Of a stretch of DNA of 7,265 nt, positions 1 through 6,023 are shown piece by piece. The notes under the pieces are model-generated. The model was not told the DNA's origin, searched no databases, and saw only the letters and a program-made list of their open reading frames with translations. The stretch is from contig JAQGKJ010000891.1 in the NCBI GenBank assembly GCA_028290165.1, forward strand, positions 1 to 7,265, read 5' to 3'. The translations under genes were made by a program, and so were the position numbers. The stretch is from Bradyrhizobium sp. (GTDB lineage Bacteria > Pseudomonadota > Alphaproteobacteria > Rhizobiales > Xanthobacteraceae). Position 1 is the stretch's first letter; each line of letters opens with the position of its first letter.

Positions 1-758
1 CCGGGGCGCTGGCGCTGGCGGGCGCCGCGACGCAAGCCGGTCCGGCCGGGGCGCAAGCCGGGCCCAGGCCGATTTTCCCGGTGCCGGCGACGACGATCCC
101 GATTGTCGGCGAGACCGACGTGTTCCAGGTCCGCCGCATCTATTGCATCGGCCGCAACTATGCCGCGCACGCGATCGAGCGCGGCTCCGATCCGAACCGC
201 GAGCCGCCGTTCTTCTTCCAGAAGCCGACGGACGCGATCCAGAACGTCGCGGTCGGCACGGTCGCCGATCATCCCTATCCCTTGCTGACCAAGAACTATC
301 ACCATGAAGTCGAGTTGGTGGCGGCGCTGAAATCGGGTGGCACCGATATCGCCCCCGAGCAGGCGCTCGATCACGTCTATGGCTATGCGCTCGGCCTCGA
401 CATGACTCGGCGCGACCTGCAGAACGGCATGGCGGCGGAAAAGAAGCCGTGGGAAATCGGCAAGAGTTTTGATCACGCCGCGGTGCTTGGCCCAATTCAC
501 CCGGCCGCCAAAACCGGACATTTCACCAAGGGCGCGATCTCGCTGGCCGTCAACGGCACGGTCCGGCAAAGCTCCGATCTGGACAAGATGATCTGGAGCG
601 TGGCCGAGCAAATCGCAAAACTGTCCGAGGCGTTCGAGCTGAAGGCCGGCGACATCATCTATTCCGGCACGCCGGAGAATGTCGGCCCGGTGGTCAAGGG
701 CGACGTGCTGTTGTGCAAGCTGGAAGGCCTGCCGGACATGTCGATCCGGATTACGTGA
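1..758 (+). CDS. FAH-family hydrolase, fumarylpyruvate-hydrolase-like (5' partial, possible exported form)
   Basis: The product belongs to the fumarylacetoacetate hydrolase (FAH) fold family, whose members cleave C-C bonds of acylpyruvates or related diketo acids using a divalent metal. Counting from a possible GTG start at 81, the family marks are GRNYAAHA near the N-terminus, HHEVELV with probable metal ligands E76 and E78, GLDMTRRD with the third ligand D107, GKSFDH with K128, and GTPENVG near the C-terminus. The pattern most resembles the fumarylpyruvate hydrolases of gentisate-type ring cleavage, but the substrate is inferred. The 225 residues from 81 match the usual family length of about 230. 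However, no good SD precedes this GTG, and the frame stays open upstream to base 3, reading GALALAGAATQAG then QAGPRPIFP. That resembles the hydrophobic core and exit of a Tat or Sec signal peptide, so the true start is probably left of the window. Two alternatives remain: a cytoplasmic enzyme starting at 81, or an exported one. TGA lies at 756-758. Confidence 0.85.
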   Translation, partial: GALALAGAATQAGPAGAQAGPRPIFPVPATTIPIVGETDVFQVRRIYCIGRNYAAHAIERGSDPNREPPFFFQKPTDAIQNVAVGTVADHPYPLLTKNYHHEVELVAALKSGGTDIAPEQALDHVYGYALGLDMTRRDLQNGMAAEKKPWEIGKSFDHAAVLGPIHPAAKTGHFTKGAISLAVNGTVRQSSDLDKMIWSVAEQIAKLSEAFELKAGDIIYSGTPENVGPVVKGDVLLCKLEGLPDMSIRIT

Positions 759-773
759 GGACGCCATTGGTGT

Positions 774-794
774 CGTCCCCGTTTCGCGGGGACG
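774..794. terminator. Hairpin between convergent genes (REP-like, possible bidirectional terminator)
   Basis: CGTCCCCG (774-781) and CGGGGACG (787-794) form a perfect 8-bp stem with loop TTTCG. It sits in the 44-nt gap between the convergent FAH and GNAT genes, where a shared terminator would be expected. There is no T-run on either side, so classical intrinsic termination is doubtful. The core resembles a repeat common in Bradyrhizobium intergenic DNA. Confidence 0.5.
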
Positions 795-802
795 GGGCGA
801 AC

Positions 803-1081
803 TCACCCCACCAGATCCGCGAACTCCGGATGCTTGCGCAAATAATCCACCACAAAGCCGCAGCCGGCGATGACCTTTGATCCGTCGGTGCGGATCAGCT
901 GCAGTGCGCCCTGGATCAGCTCGGAGGCGATGCCGCGCCCGCGCAAGCTCCGCGGCGTCTCGGTATGGGTGATAATCACCGTCGAGGGCGCCAGGCGATA
1001 ATTCGCAAACGCCACATTACCCTCGACGTCGAGTTCGAAGCGGCTTTGGGCTTTGTTGTCCCGGACGGATGCGGCGGCCAT
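803..1081 (-). CDS. Minimal GNAT-type N-acetyltransferase (YidJ/Acetyltransf_CG-like), copy 1
   Basis: This 92-residue protein has the fold signature of the very small GNAT-related acetyltransferases: an N-terminal beta hairpin (residues 13-30), then THTETP (39-44), the acetyl-CoA pyrophosphate-binding loop RGRGIA (47-52), helix SELIQGAL (53-60), a strand around KVIAGC (69-74), and a closing KHPEFADL motif (83-90). The family keeps only the CoA-binding core, and the acceptor substrate is generally unknown. ATG at 1079-1081 was chosen because the conserved domain begins just after it; the same frame extends further upstream but only through DNA occupied by the divergent TPR gene. No strong SD is visible. 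It is divergent from the TPR gene (94 nt between starts) and convergent with the FAH gene. A paralogue lies at 2144-2419. Confidence 0.82.
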   Translation of the reverse strand: MAAASVRDNKAQSRFELDVEGNVAFANYRLAPSTVIITHTETPRSLRGRGIASELIQGALQLIRTDGSKVIAGCGFVVDYLRKHPEFADLVG

Positions 1082-1160
1082 ACCATCAACTTTCGGAAAA
1101 AACGATTCGAGCCAGTCATTTAGGTGCGTGAACCCACCGATGCAAACGAAAATGGCGAGC

Positions 1161-1174
1161 GGAGGCATCAGGGA
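1161..1174 (+). promoter_or_regulatory. Ribosome binding site deciding the TPR gene start
   Basis: GGAGG at 1161-1165 lies 10 nt before the ATG at 1176, and AGGGA follows at 1170-1174. Together with the signal peptide that begins at this ATG, it favours 1176 over upstream ATGs in the same frame. Confidence 0.6.
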
Positions 1175-1175
1175 C

Positions 1176-1859
1176 ATGCGTATTTTGGCTTGGCTGGGAG
1201 CCTCGATGCTCGGGATGGCCCTGTTGATCGCGAACCCGCTTGCCGCCGCCCAGGAGGACAAGACTTCGAACGACAAGATCTGGCAGGCCTGCATCGGCCC
1301 CGTCAGCTCTCCGGACGACCGGGTCTCGGCCTGCTCCGAAATTATCGACGCCAAGGTGGAGACCGGCCGCAAACTGGCCGCCGCCTATTGCAACCGCGGC
1401 CACGGCCTGACCGAAAAACGCGAGCTCGATCGCGCGCTCGCCGATCTCGACCACGCGATCGAGATCGACCCAGCCTACGCATGTGCCTATACCAATCGCG
1501 GCCGGGTCTACGCCTTCAGGCGCGATCTCGATCGCGCCATCGCCGATTATGACGAGGCGATCCGCATCGAACCGTCGGCAGCGCTCGCCTACAACAATCG
1601 CGGCGACGCCTGGTTCGGCAAGGGCGACGCCGATCGCGCCATGGCCGATTTCAACACCGCGATCAAGCTAGACCCCAAATTGGCCATCGCCTACGGCAAT
1701 CGCGGTTTTGTCTATTACCGCAAGCGCGACTTCGAGCACGCGATTGCCGACTACAGCATGCAAATAAAACTTTCACCCGATGTGCTTGCCTATATCAACC
1801 GCGGCAACTACCGAGATTCCGAACAGCTGACCGGGCCGCCGCCGATTATGCCGAAGTGA
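1176..1859 (+). CDS. Exported TPR-repeat protein, N-terminal part (frame broken near the end)
   Basis: The protein starts MRILAWLGASMLGMALLIA and has a clear Sec signal peptide with probable cleavage after PLAAA, so it should work in the periplasm. After a short Cys-containing linker come tandem tetratricopeptide repeats of about 34 residues, each with the NRG...A-DxD/Y..AI.(I/L)(D/E)P pattern. Four are complete in this frame (about residues 67-205) and a fifth starts at AYINRGN. TPRs are protein-protein interaction scaffolds; the partner is not evident. Within repeat 5 the frame breaks: after EQL this frame reads TGPPPIMPK and stops at 1857-1859, while the expected DRAAADYAEVIRLAP continues in another frame. 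A missing G at about 1829-1832 (CTGACC where CTGGACC would fit) explains this. Repeat 5 also lacks one residue after NRGN. It could be a pseudogene, an assembly error, or a protein made as two polypeptides. Confidence 0.75.
   Translation: MRILAWLGASMLGMALLIANPLAAAQEDKTSNDKIWQACIGPVSSPDDRVSACSEIIDAKVETGRKLAAAYCNRGHGLTEKRELDRALADLDHAIEIDPAYACAYTNRGRVYAFRRDLDRAIADYDEAIRIEPSAALAYNNRGDAWFGKGDADRAMADFNTAIKLDPKLAIAYGNRGFVYYRKRDFEHAIADYSMQIKLSPDVLAYINRGNYRDSEQLTGPPPIMPK
1826..1859 (+). other. Frameshift site within TPR repeat 5
   Basis: Upstream codons read ...GAA CAG CTG ACC GGG, leading to a stop at 1857. Reading GAC CGG GCC GCC GCC GAT from about 1831 restores the TPR consensus. One lost G is the simplest cause. 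I see no X-XXY-YYZ slippery heptamer in the right register, so programmed frameshifting is not supported by motif. Confidence 0.7.
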
Positions 1860-2443
1860 TCAGGCTGGCACCGACCGATGCGCGCGGCTGGCGCAATCGT
1901 GGCATGATCCGGCTCTACCAGGGTGACAACAAGGGTGGCCTCGCCGATTACGATCACGCCGTGCAATACGATCCGACGGACGTGCTTTCCTGGAATAATC
2001 GCGCTCAGGCGAAGATGCGGCTTGGCGACAAGCCCGGCGCGATTGCGGATTTCAGGAAAGCGCTGGAGCTTCGCCCCGATCTGCGCTCCGCGCGCGACGT
2101 CCTGCAGCAGCTCGCACCGCAAAGTAGCGCCGCGGCTAGATCATCAGGTTTTCATCAGGTCGGCATAGTCGGGGTGCTTTTCGATGAAGGCTTTGACGAA
2201 CGGACATTGCGCGATCACCTTCAGGCCGTCGGCGCGGACCTGGTCAAGGGCGCCCTGGATCAGTTTCGAGGCAATGCCCCTGCCACCGAGCTCCGGCGGC
2301 ACCTCGGTGTGGATGAAGGTGATGATGCCGTCGTCGATCTTGTAATAGGTCGCGGCGAGATGGTCGTCGACGGCGAGTTCGTAGCGGTGATGTGCCGGGT
2401 TATTGACGATGTCGCTCATGCGTCTCGTTCCAATTCTGCGTGA
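1856..2443 (+). CDS. TPR-repeat protein, C-terminal continuation in a second frame
   Basis: This frame carries the rest of the split TPR protein: the second half of repeat 5 (DRAAADYAEVIRLAP, actually readable from about 1830), then ARGWRNRG...YDP and VLSWNNRA...LRP, ending with RDVLQQLAPQ near 2120. Repeat spacing is intact, so it is clearly the tail of the gene at 1176. The GTG at 1856 overlaps the TGA of the upstream part (GTGA), a layout that can allow re-initiation, but no SD precedes it. Beyond about 2140 the frame stays open to 2443 only because it runs antisense to the GNAT gene at 2144-2419; residues after LAPQSSAAAR do not look like real protein. TAG triplets at 2125 and 2137 lie in the next frame, so a second small indel may have removed the native stop. 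Treat about 1830-2130 as the meaningful stretch. Confidence 0.5.
   Translation: MIRLAPTDARGWRNRGMIRLYQGDNKGGLADYDHAVQYDPTDVLSWNNRAQAKMRLGDKPGAIADFRKALELRPDLRSARDVLQQLAPQSSAAARSSGFHQVGIVGVLFDEGFDERTLRDHLQAVGADLVKGALDQFRGNAPATELRRHLGVDEGDDAVVDLVIGRGEMVVDGEFVAVMCRVIDDVAHASRSNSA
2144..2419 (-). CDS. Minimal GNAT-type N-acetyltransferase (YidJ/Acetyltransf_CG-like), copy 2
   Basis: This 91-residue protein has the same small acetyltransferase core as copy 1: HRYEL...ATYY beta hairpin (11-27), IHTEVP (37-42), CoA-binding GGRGIA (46-51), SKLIQGAL (52-59), KVIAQC (68-73) and KHPDYADL (82-89). Hand alignment over 80 positions gives 39 identities with copy 1, so the two are paralogues. The ATG at 2417-2419 is preceded, reading on the minus strand, by GGAACGAGACGC, a modest SD. 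It lies 24 nt downstream of the DUF3828-like gene in the same direction, so the two are probably co-transcribed. Its 3' end converges with the TPR gene almost without a gap. The acceptor substrate is unknown. Confidence 0.87.
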   Translation of the reverse strand: MSDIVNNPAHHRYELAVDDHLAATYYKIDDGIITFIHTEVPPELGGRGIASKLIQGALDQVRADGLKVIAQCPFVKAFIEKHPDYADLMKT

Positions 2444-2974
2444 TCAGTTCTTCAGGGATTCGTCGAGCATCCCGCGGATCGACCACGGCTTGCCGTCCGT
2501 GGCACCACGGATGTCGTCGATCTTCCATTGCGCACCCTCGAGCAGGAAATCATAGCGGATCACGGCGTCCTCAGGCTTGGTCCGGGCTGCGTTGTAGCCA
2601 GTGAGGGTTACCGCAATGGTGGCGCGTTGGCTGTTGAAAGTTTCGGTCGACATCGAAAAGGACTTGACGTCCGGCTCCTGCGAATTGGTGACGGGATCGA
2701 AATCCACGGGCCCGACATCGCCCTTCGGCGTGTGGGCGTCGGCCCTGAGCCACAATGCCGTTAGTGATCGCGACAGATAGCGCGCGCGATCCGACTTGCT
2801 GGCCGTGATGAACCCGCCGCCACCGTCGCCCTTGCCCCTCGCCACGCGGGTATAGATGGCATTGAGAATGGAGCGCGGATCGTCCGGGGTCGCCGGGTCC
2901 GCAGGGGCCGGGCAGCAGGTGGCCGCGAGCAGGCCGGCCGCCCCGGTCAAGATCAGCGATCGGCGGGCGATCAT
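2444..2974 (-). CDS. Exported DUF3828-like protein
   Basis: This 176-residue protein begins MIARRSLILTGAAGLLAATC, a signal peptide with a twin-arginine-like RR before the hydrophobic core. A Cys pair follows (ATCCPAP), but the residue before the first Cys is Thr, so a lipobox is weak and simple cleavage is more likely. The mature part starts with PRSILNAIYTRVARGKG, the N-terminal helix typical of DUF3828-type periplasmic proteins. It continues with a beta-rich region (FDPVTNSQEPDVKSF, RATIAVTLTGY, VIRYDFLLEGAQWKIDDI) and ends with SIRGMLDESL. The fold resembles NTF2-like or ketosteroid-isomerase-like small domains; no catalytic function is known to me. The start is well supported by GGAGGA four nt before the ATG. 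It is the first gene of a likely two-gene unit with GNAT copy 2. The family assignment is from pattern memory. Confidence 0.78.
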   Translation of the reverse strand: MIARRSLILTGAAGLLAATCCPAPADPATPDDPRSILNAIYTRVARGKGDGGGGFITASKSDRARYLSRSLTALWLRADAHTPKGDVGPVDFDPVTNSQEPDVKSFSMSTETFNSQRATIAVTLTGYNAARTKPEDAVIRYDFLLEGAQWKIDDIRGATDGKPWSIRGMLDESLKN

Positions 2975-3197
2975 GGGGTCCTCCGTCGGTTGCGTGTGGT
3001 CCTTATAACCGGAACGTCGCGAATGCGATAATCTGCCTTTTTGGGCCGAACCTTGTCGCCGGTTGCACATGCATCAGGGAGCGTTGCGTCACGGCAAAGC
3101 CGTTTGGCTTCGAGATGCCGAAGTGAGGATGCCGGACCCGTTGGCTCGCGCCCCGGAATGACGTACAGAATTTCGGCCAATTCGGAGAGGAAACATC
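2975..3197. other. Divergent intergenic region with a repeat remnant
   Basis: These 223 nt separate two divergent transcription units, so both promoters should lie here. A TTATAA-like element at about 3003-3008 could serve the minus-strand unit, but no convincing -35 partner is visible. CGCGCCCCGGAATGACG (3147-3163) is the exact reverse complement of 5948-5964, so it is a half-copy of the palindromic repeat described downstream. No gene is seen here. Confidence 0.45.
2979..2984 (-). promoter_or_regulatory. Ribosome binding site of the DUF3828-like gene
   Basis: On the minus strand GGAGGA stands four nt before the ATG at 2974. It decides this start over an upstream in-frame ATG at 3070. Confidence 0.7.
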
Positions 3198-3398
3198 ATG
3201 AAGCTCGTTCTCACCTTGCTCGGCGTCGTGCTGCTCGTCGTCGCGGCGGTTTATTTCCTGATGCCGGCGGATCAATTGCCGGGCTTTTTCCCCGGCCACG
3301 AGGCCGGCGTGACGCGCATGCACTACAAGCACGGCATCGTGTCGGGCGCTGTCGGTGTAGTGCTGCTGGCGGCAGGAGCGTGGATGGGTCGGAGGTGA
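3198..3398 (+). CDS. Small two-TM membrane protein
   Basis: This 66-residue protein has a hydrophobic helix at about residues 3-22 (LVLTLLGVVLLVVAAVYFLM), a polar stretch of about 25 residues with FFPGHEAG and RMHYKHG, and a second helix at about 47-63 ending in WMGRR. It is probably an inner-membrane hairpin protein with both ends on the same side; by the positive-inside rule the C-terminal RR points to the cytoplasm. GGAGAGG at 3184-3190 lies 7 nt before the ATG, a strong SD. Only 4 nt separate its stop from the GTG of the acyl-CoA synthetase gene, so the two are almost certainly co-transcribed. I do not recognise a named family. Confidence 0.8.
   Translation: MKLVLTLLGVVLLVVAAVYFLMPADQLPGFFPGHEAGVTRMHYKHGIVSGAVGVVLLAAGAWMGRR
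3391..3398 (+). promoter_or_regulatory. Ribosome binding site overlapping the upstream stop codon
   Basis: GGAGGTGA forms a full SD for the GTG at 3403 and contains the TGA stop of the 66-residue gene. This supports the GTG start over ATGs at 3451 and 3466, and suggests translational coupling. Confidence 0.7.
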
Positions 3399-3402
3399 GG
3401 GC

Positions 3403-5046
3403 GTGACCGGTCCTGTCGCGACTGCCGCGCCCTCAGGTGGCCTGACGCCGATGTCCCGCCGGGCTATGAATCTTGCGCAGGTCCTGACCCAGAATGCGCG
3501 CCGGCACGGTGAGCGCATCGGCTTCATCTGGGGCGAGAAGTCCTGGACCTGGCGCACCATCGACGCCCGCGTCTCGGCGCTGGCGGCAGCCCTTAACGCG
3601 CGCGGTATCGAGAGGGGCGACCGCATCCTGGTGCATTCCAAGAACTGCGACGAGATGTTCTGGTCGATGTTTGCGGCCTTTCGTTTGGGCGCGGTCTGGG
3701 TGCCCACCAATTTCAGGCTGATGCCGGACGAGGTTGCGTATCTCGCCACGGCTTCCGGCGCCAAGGCGTTTCTTTGCCACGGCGATTTTCCCGATCATGC
3801 CACCGCAGTGCAGGCCTCGAGCCCGGCGCTGGCTTTTACCTGGCGGATCGGCGTCGGCGCGCTCGGCGAGAAATCCCTGAGCGAAGCGATCGCAGCGCAT
3901 GCCGGCGCCGAAATCGCCAATGCAGGCGTGGAGTACGACGATCCCTGCTGGTTCTTCTTAACCTCCGGCACCACCGGACGCTCCAAGGCCGCCGTGCTGA
4001 CCCATGGCCAGATGGCTTTTGTGGTGACCAATCACCTCGCCGACCTCATGCCCGGCACGACCGAGAATGATGCGTCGCTGGTGGTGGCGCCCTTGTCGCA
4101 CGGAGCCGGCGTGCATCAGCTCGTGCAGGCCGCGCGCGGCGTTCCGACCATCCTCTTGCCCACCGAGCGTTTCGATATCGACGAGGCGTTCCGCCTGATC
4201 GAGCGGCATCGTGTCAGCAATATTTTTACGGTGCCCACCATCCTGAAGATGATGGTCGAGCATCCCGCGGCCGACCGCTACGACCACTCATCGCTGCGCC
4301 ACGTCATCTATGCCGGCGCGCCGATGTACCGCGAAGACCAGAAGGCGGCCTTGAAAAAACTCGGCAAGGTGCTGGTGCAGTATTTCGGGCTCGGCGAGGT
4401 TACCGGCAATATCACGGTGCTGCCGGCGGCGCTGCACGACCCCGAGGACGGGCCGCAGGCGCGGATCGGCACTTGCGGATACGAACGCACGGGCATCCAG
4501 GTCTCGATCCAGGACGATCAGGGGCGCGAACTGAAACCGTTCGAGACCGGCGAGATCTGCGTCATCGGCCTCGCCGTGTTCGCGGGCTATTACGATAACC
4601 CCGAGGCCAATGCCAAGGCGTTCCGCGATGGCTGGTTCCGCACCGGCGACCTCGGCCACATCGACGAAGAGGGGTTTGTCTATATCACCGGCCGCGCTTC
4701 CGACATGTACATCTCAGGCGTGTCCAACATCTATCCGCGCGAGGTGGAGGAGAAGATCCTCACCCATCCCGCGATCGGAGAGGTGGCGATCGTGGGCGTG
4801 CCGGATCCGGTCTGGGGCGAGGTCGGCATCGCCGTCTGCGTCGCGCGCGAGGGCGCGGGTACAGTGACGGAAGCGGAGATGGCCGGTTTCCTGGCTCCAA
4901 AAGTGCCGCGCTACAAAATGCCAAAACGCTTTTTCTTTTGGGACGCGTTGCCGAAATCCGGCTACGGCAAGGTGCCGAAGCGATTGATCCGCGACGAGCT
5001 CGAGGCGCGCGGCCTGCTCGATTTGACAGCGAAGCAGAAGAGTTAA
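3403..5046 (+). CDS. AMP-forming acyl-CoA synthetase (ANL superfamily)
   Basis: This 547-residue protein activates a carboxylic acid with ATP to an acyl-adenylate and transfers it to CoA. The large N-terminal domain starts around MNLAQVLTQNARRHGERIGF. Visible motifs are the phosphate-binding loop TSGTTGRSK (187-195), the A5 region YFGLGEVTG (327-335), FRTGDLG with the ribose-binding D416, the hinge and A8 region GRASDMYISGVSNIYPREVE (430-449), and SGYGKVPKR with the adenylation lysine K523. Length is normal for the family. Two positions differ from consensus: A5 reads FGLGE where YGxTE is usual (G331 for Thr), and A8 reads SGVSN where SGGxN is usual (V440). GTG at 3403 has the best SD; homologous sequence begins only near 3466, so a later start is possible. 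The substrate cannot be assigned; short-, branched- or aryl-acids are all possible. It shares an operon with the 66-residue membrane protein and the DUF296 protein. Confidence 0.92.
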   Translation: MTGPVATAAPSGGLTPMSRRAMNLAQVLTQNARRHGERIGFIWGEKSWTWRTIDARVSALAAALNARGIERGDRILVHSKNCDEMFWSMFAAFRLGAVWVPTNFRLMPDEVAYLATASGAKAFLCHGDFPDHATAVQASSPALAFTWRIGVGALGEKSLSEAIAAHAGAEIANAGVEYDDPCWFFLTSGTTGRSKAAVLTHGQMAFVVTNHLADLMPGTTENDASLVVAPLSHGAGVHQLVQAARGVPTILLPTERFDIDEAFRLIERHRVSNIFTVPTILKMMVEHPAADRYDHSSLRHVIYAGAPMYREDQKAALKKLGKVLVQYFGLGEVTGNITVLPAALHDPEDGPQARIGTCGYERTGIQVSIQDDQGRELKPFETGEICVIGLAVFAGYYDNPEANAKAFRDGWFRTGDLGHIDEEGFVYITGRASDMYISGVSNIYPREVEEKILTHPAIGEVAIVGVPDPVWGEVGIAVCVAREGAGTVTEAEMAGFLAPKVPRYKMPKRFFFWDALPKSGYGKVPKRLIRDELEARGLLDLTAKQKS

Positions 5047-5906
5047 TGCGAAGCATCGCCCAGCCCGGCCGGCCGGCGCCCGAGCGCATCCAATGGGCGG
5101 AAGCGCGAGGCCGCGCCTTCGCCTTCACGCTGCAAGCGGGCCTGCCGCTATTGGAAGCCGCGCGCCGCGGCTTTGCGGCAGAAGGATTTGCCGGCGGCGT
5201 GCTCAACATCAGCGGCGGGGCGCTCGGCCCGTTTGCCTATGTCATGCCGGCGCTTTCGACGACCGGCGAGAACGCCGCGTTCTATAGCGAGACGTTTCGG
5301 CCCGCCGGCATCACGCGGCTCAGAACCGGAGCCATGACTCTCGGACGGCGCGACGGCGCTGCCTTCTTCCACTGCCACGCTCTGTGGACCGAAGCCGACG
5401 GACGCGCGGGCGGCGGCCATATCCTGCCCGAGGAAACCGTGGTCGCCGAGCCTTTTGCGGTAGAGGCCTTCGGCCTCGATGGCGCGGTGTTTGCGGCGGA
5501 GCCTGACCCCGAGACCAATTTCAAACTGTTTGGGCCAATCCCGTCGGCAGCTTCTGGTGTCGAGACAACCAGCTCTGCCTGCGCGCTGCGGCTGCGGCCG
5601 AACCAGGATTTTGCTGGAGCCCTCGAGGCTTTTTGCCGGGAACGGGGCATTACCAACGCAAAACTCCATGGCGGCGTCGGCAGCATTATCGGCGCGCGTT
5701 TTGTCGACGGCCGCGCGGTCGAGCCCTTTGCGACCGAAATGGCGGTGCGCTCGGGCGTGATCGCTTTTGGCGCGGGCGATAGGCTGGAGGCAACGCTGGA
5801 TGTCGCCCTGGTCGACTATCTCGGTGGTCTCGCCATGGGTCGGTTGACGCGCGGCGACAATCCCGTGCTGATGACGATGGAGCTGGTGCTGGAAGTGCTT
5901 GCGTAG
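5046..5906 (+). CDS. DUF296 / PCC-domain protein, two-part
   Basis: This 286-residue protein is related to the DUF296 (PCC, 'plants and prokaryotes conserved') family. The first half (about residues 18-150) contains FHCHALW...GGGHILPEE, with H109, H111 and H125 forming the HxH...GGH triad proposed to bind metal in this family. The second half (about 165-283) repeats the layout (SSACALRLRPNQ, AKLHGGVGSI, ALVDYLGGLAMG, VLMTMELVLEV) but lacks the His triad, so it looks like a degenerate second domain. The start was chosen at ATG 5046-5048, which overlaps the stop of the acyl-CoA synthetase (TAATG); this 1-nt overlap means coupled translation. There is no signal peptide, so it should be cytoplasmic. 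The biochemical role is not established; because of the coupling I infer it acts on or senses the same acid or CoA ester as the synthetase. Confidence 0.82.
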   Translation: MRSIAQPGRPAPERIQWAEARGRAFAFTLQAGLPLLEAARRGFAAEGFAGGVLNISGGALGPFAYVMPALSTTGENAAFYSETFRPAGITRLRTGAMTLGRRDGAAFFHCHALWTEADGRAGGGHILPEETVVAEPFAVEAFGLDGAVFAAEPDPETNFKLFGPIPSAASGVETTSSACALRLRPNQDFAGALEAFCRERGITNAKLHGGVGSIIGARFVDGRAVEPFATEMAVRSGVIAFGAGDRLEATLDVALVDYLGGLAMGRLTRGDNPVLMTMELVLEVLA

Positions 5907-5947
5907 GGCAGGGTGCTGGGCGCAAGGGGGCGGGCAATCTCACCACC

Positions 5948-6019
5948 CGTCATTCCGGGGCGCGCCTCTTGGCGCGAGCCCGGAATCCATACTCCCGATG
6001 GTGGTTATGGATTCCAGGC
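5948..6019. repeat. Palindromic intergenic repeat A (truncated)
   Basis: The core is a hairpin: ATTCCGGG (5952-5959) pairs with CCCGGAAT (5979-5986), and inside it CGCGCC (5961-5966) pairs with GGCGCG (5971-5976) around a TCTT loop. After the spacer, ATGGATTCCAGGCTC begins what should be the mirrored right half, but it breaks off near 6019 where repeat B sequence begins. The outer 17 bp (5948-5964) recur inverted at 3147-3163. Confidence 0.72.
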
Positions 6020-6023
6020 TCCG

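Noticed and set aside
1082..1372. N-terminal extension of GNAT copy 1 upstream of 1081
   Set aside because: The extension is antisense to the TPR gene signal peptide and first residues and adds no recognisable domain; paralogue length supports the start at 1081.
1826..1860. Programmed -1 frameshift in the TPR gene
   Set aside because: There is no slippery heptamer in register and no clear downstream pseudoknot; a base loss is simpler.
2528..2764. 78-codon plus-strand open frame
   Set aside because: It lies antisense inside the DUF3828-like gene, with no SD or family signal.
3003..3764. 253-codon minus-strand open frame
   Set aside because: It lies antisense to the 66-residue gene and the synthetase start; a shadow of high-GC coding DNA.
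4938..5045. Upstream extension of the DUF296 gene to 4938
   Set aside because: It would overlap the synthetase C-terminus, including the catalytic K523 region; ATG 5046 with TAATG coupling fits the family start.
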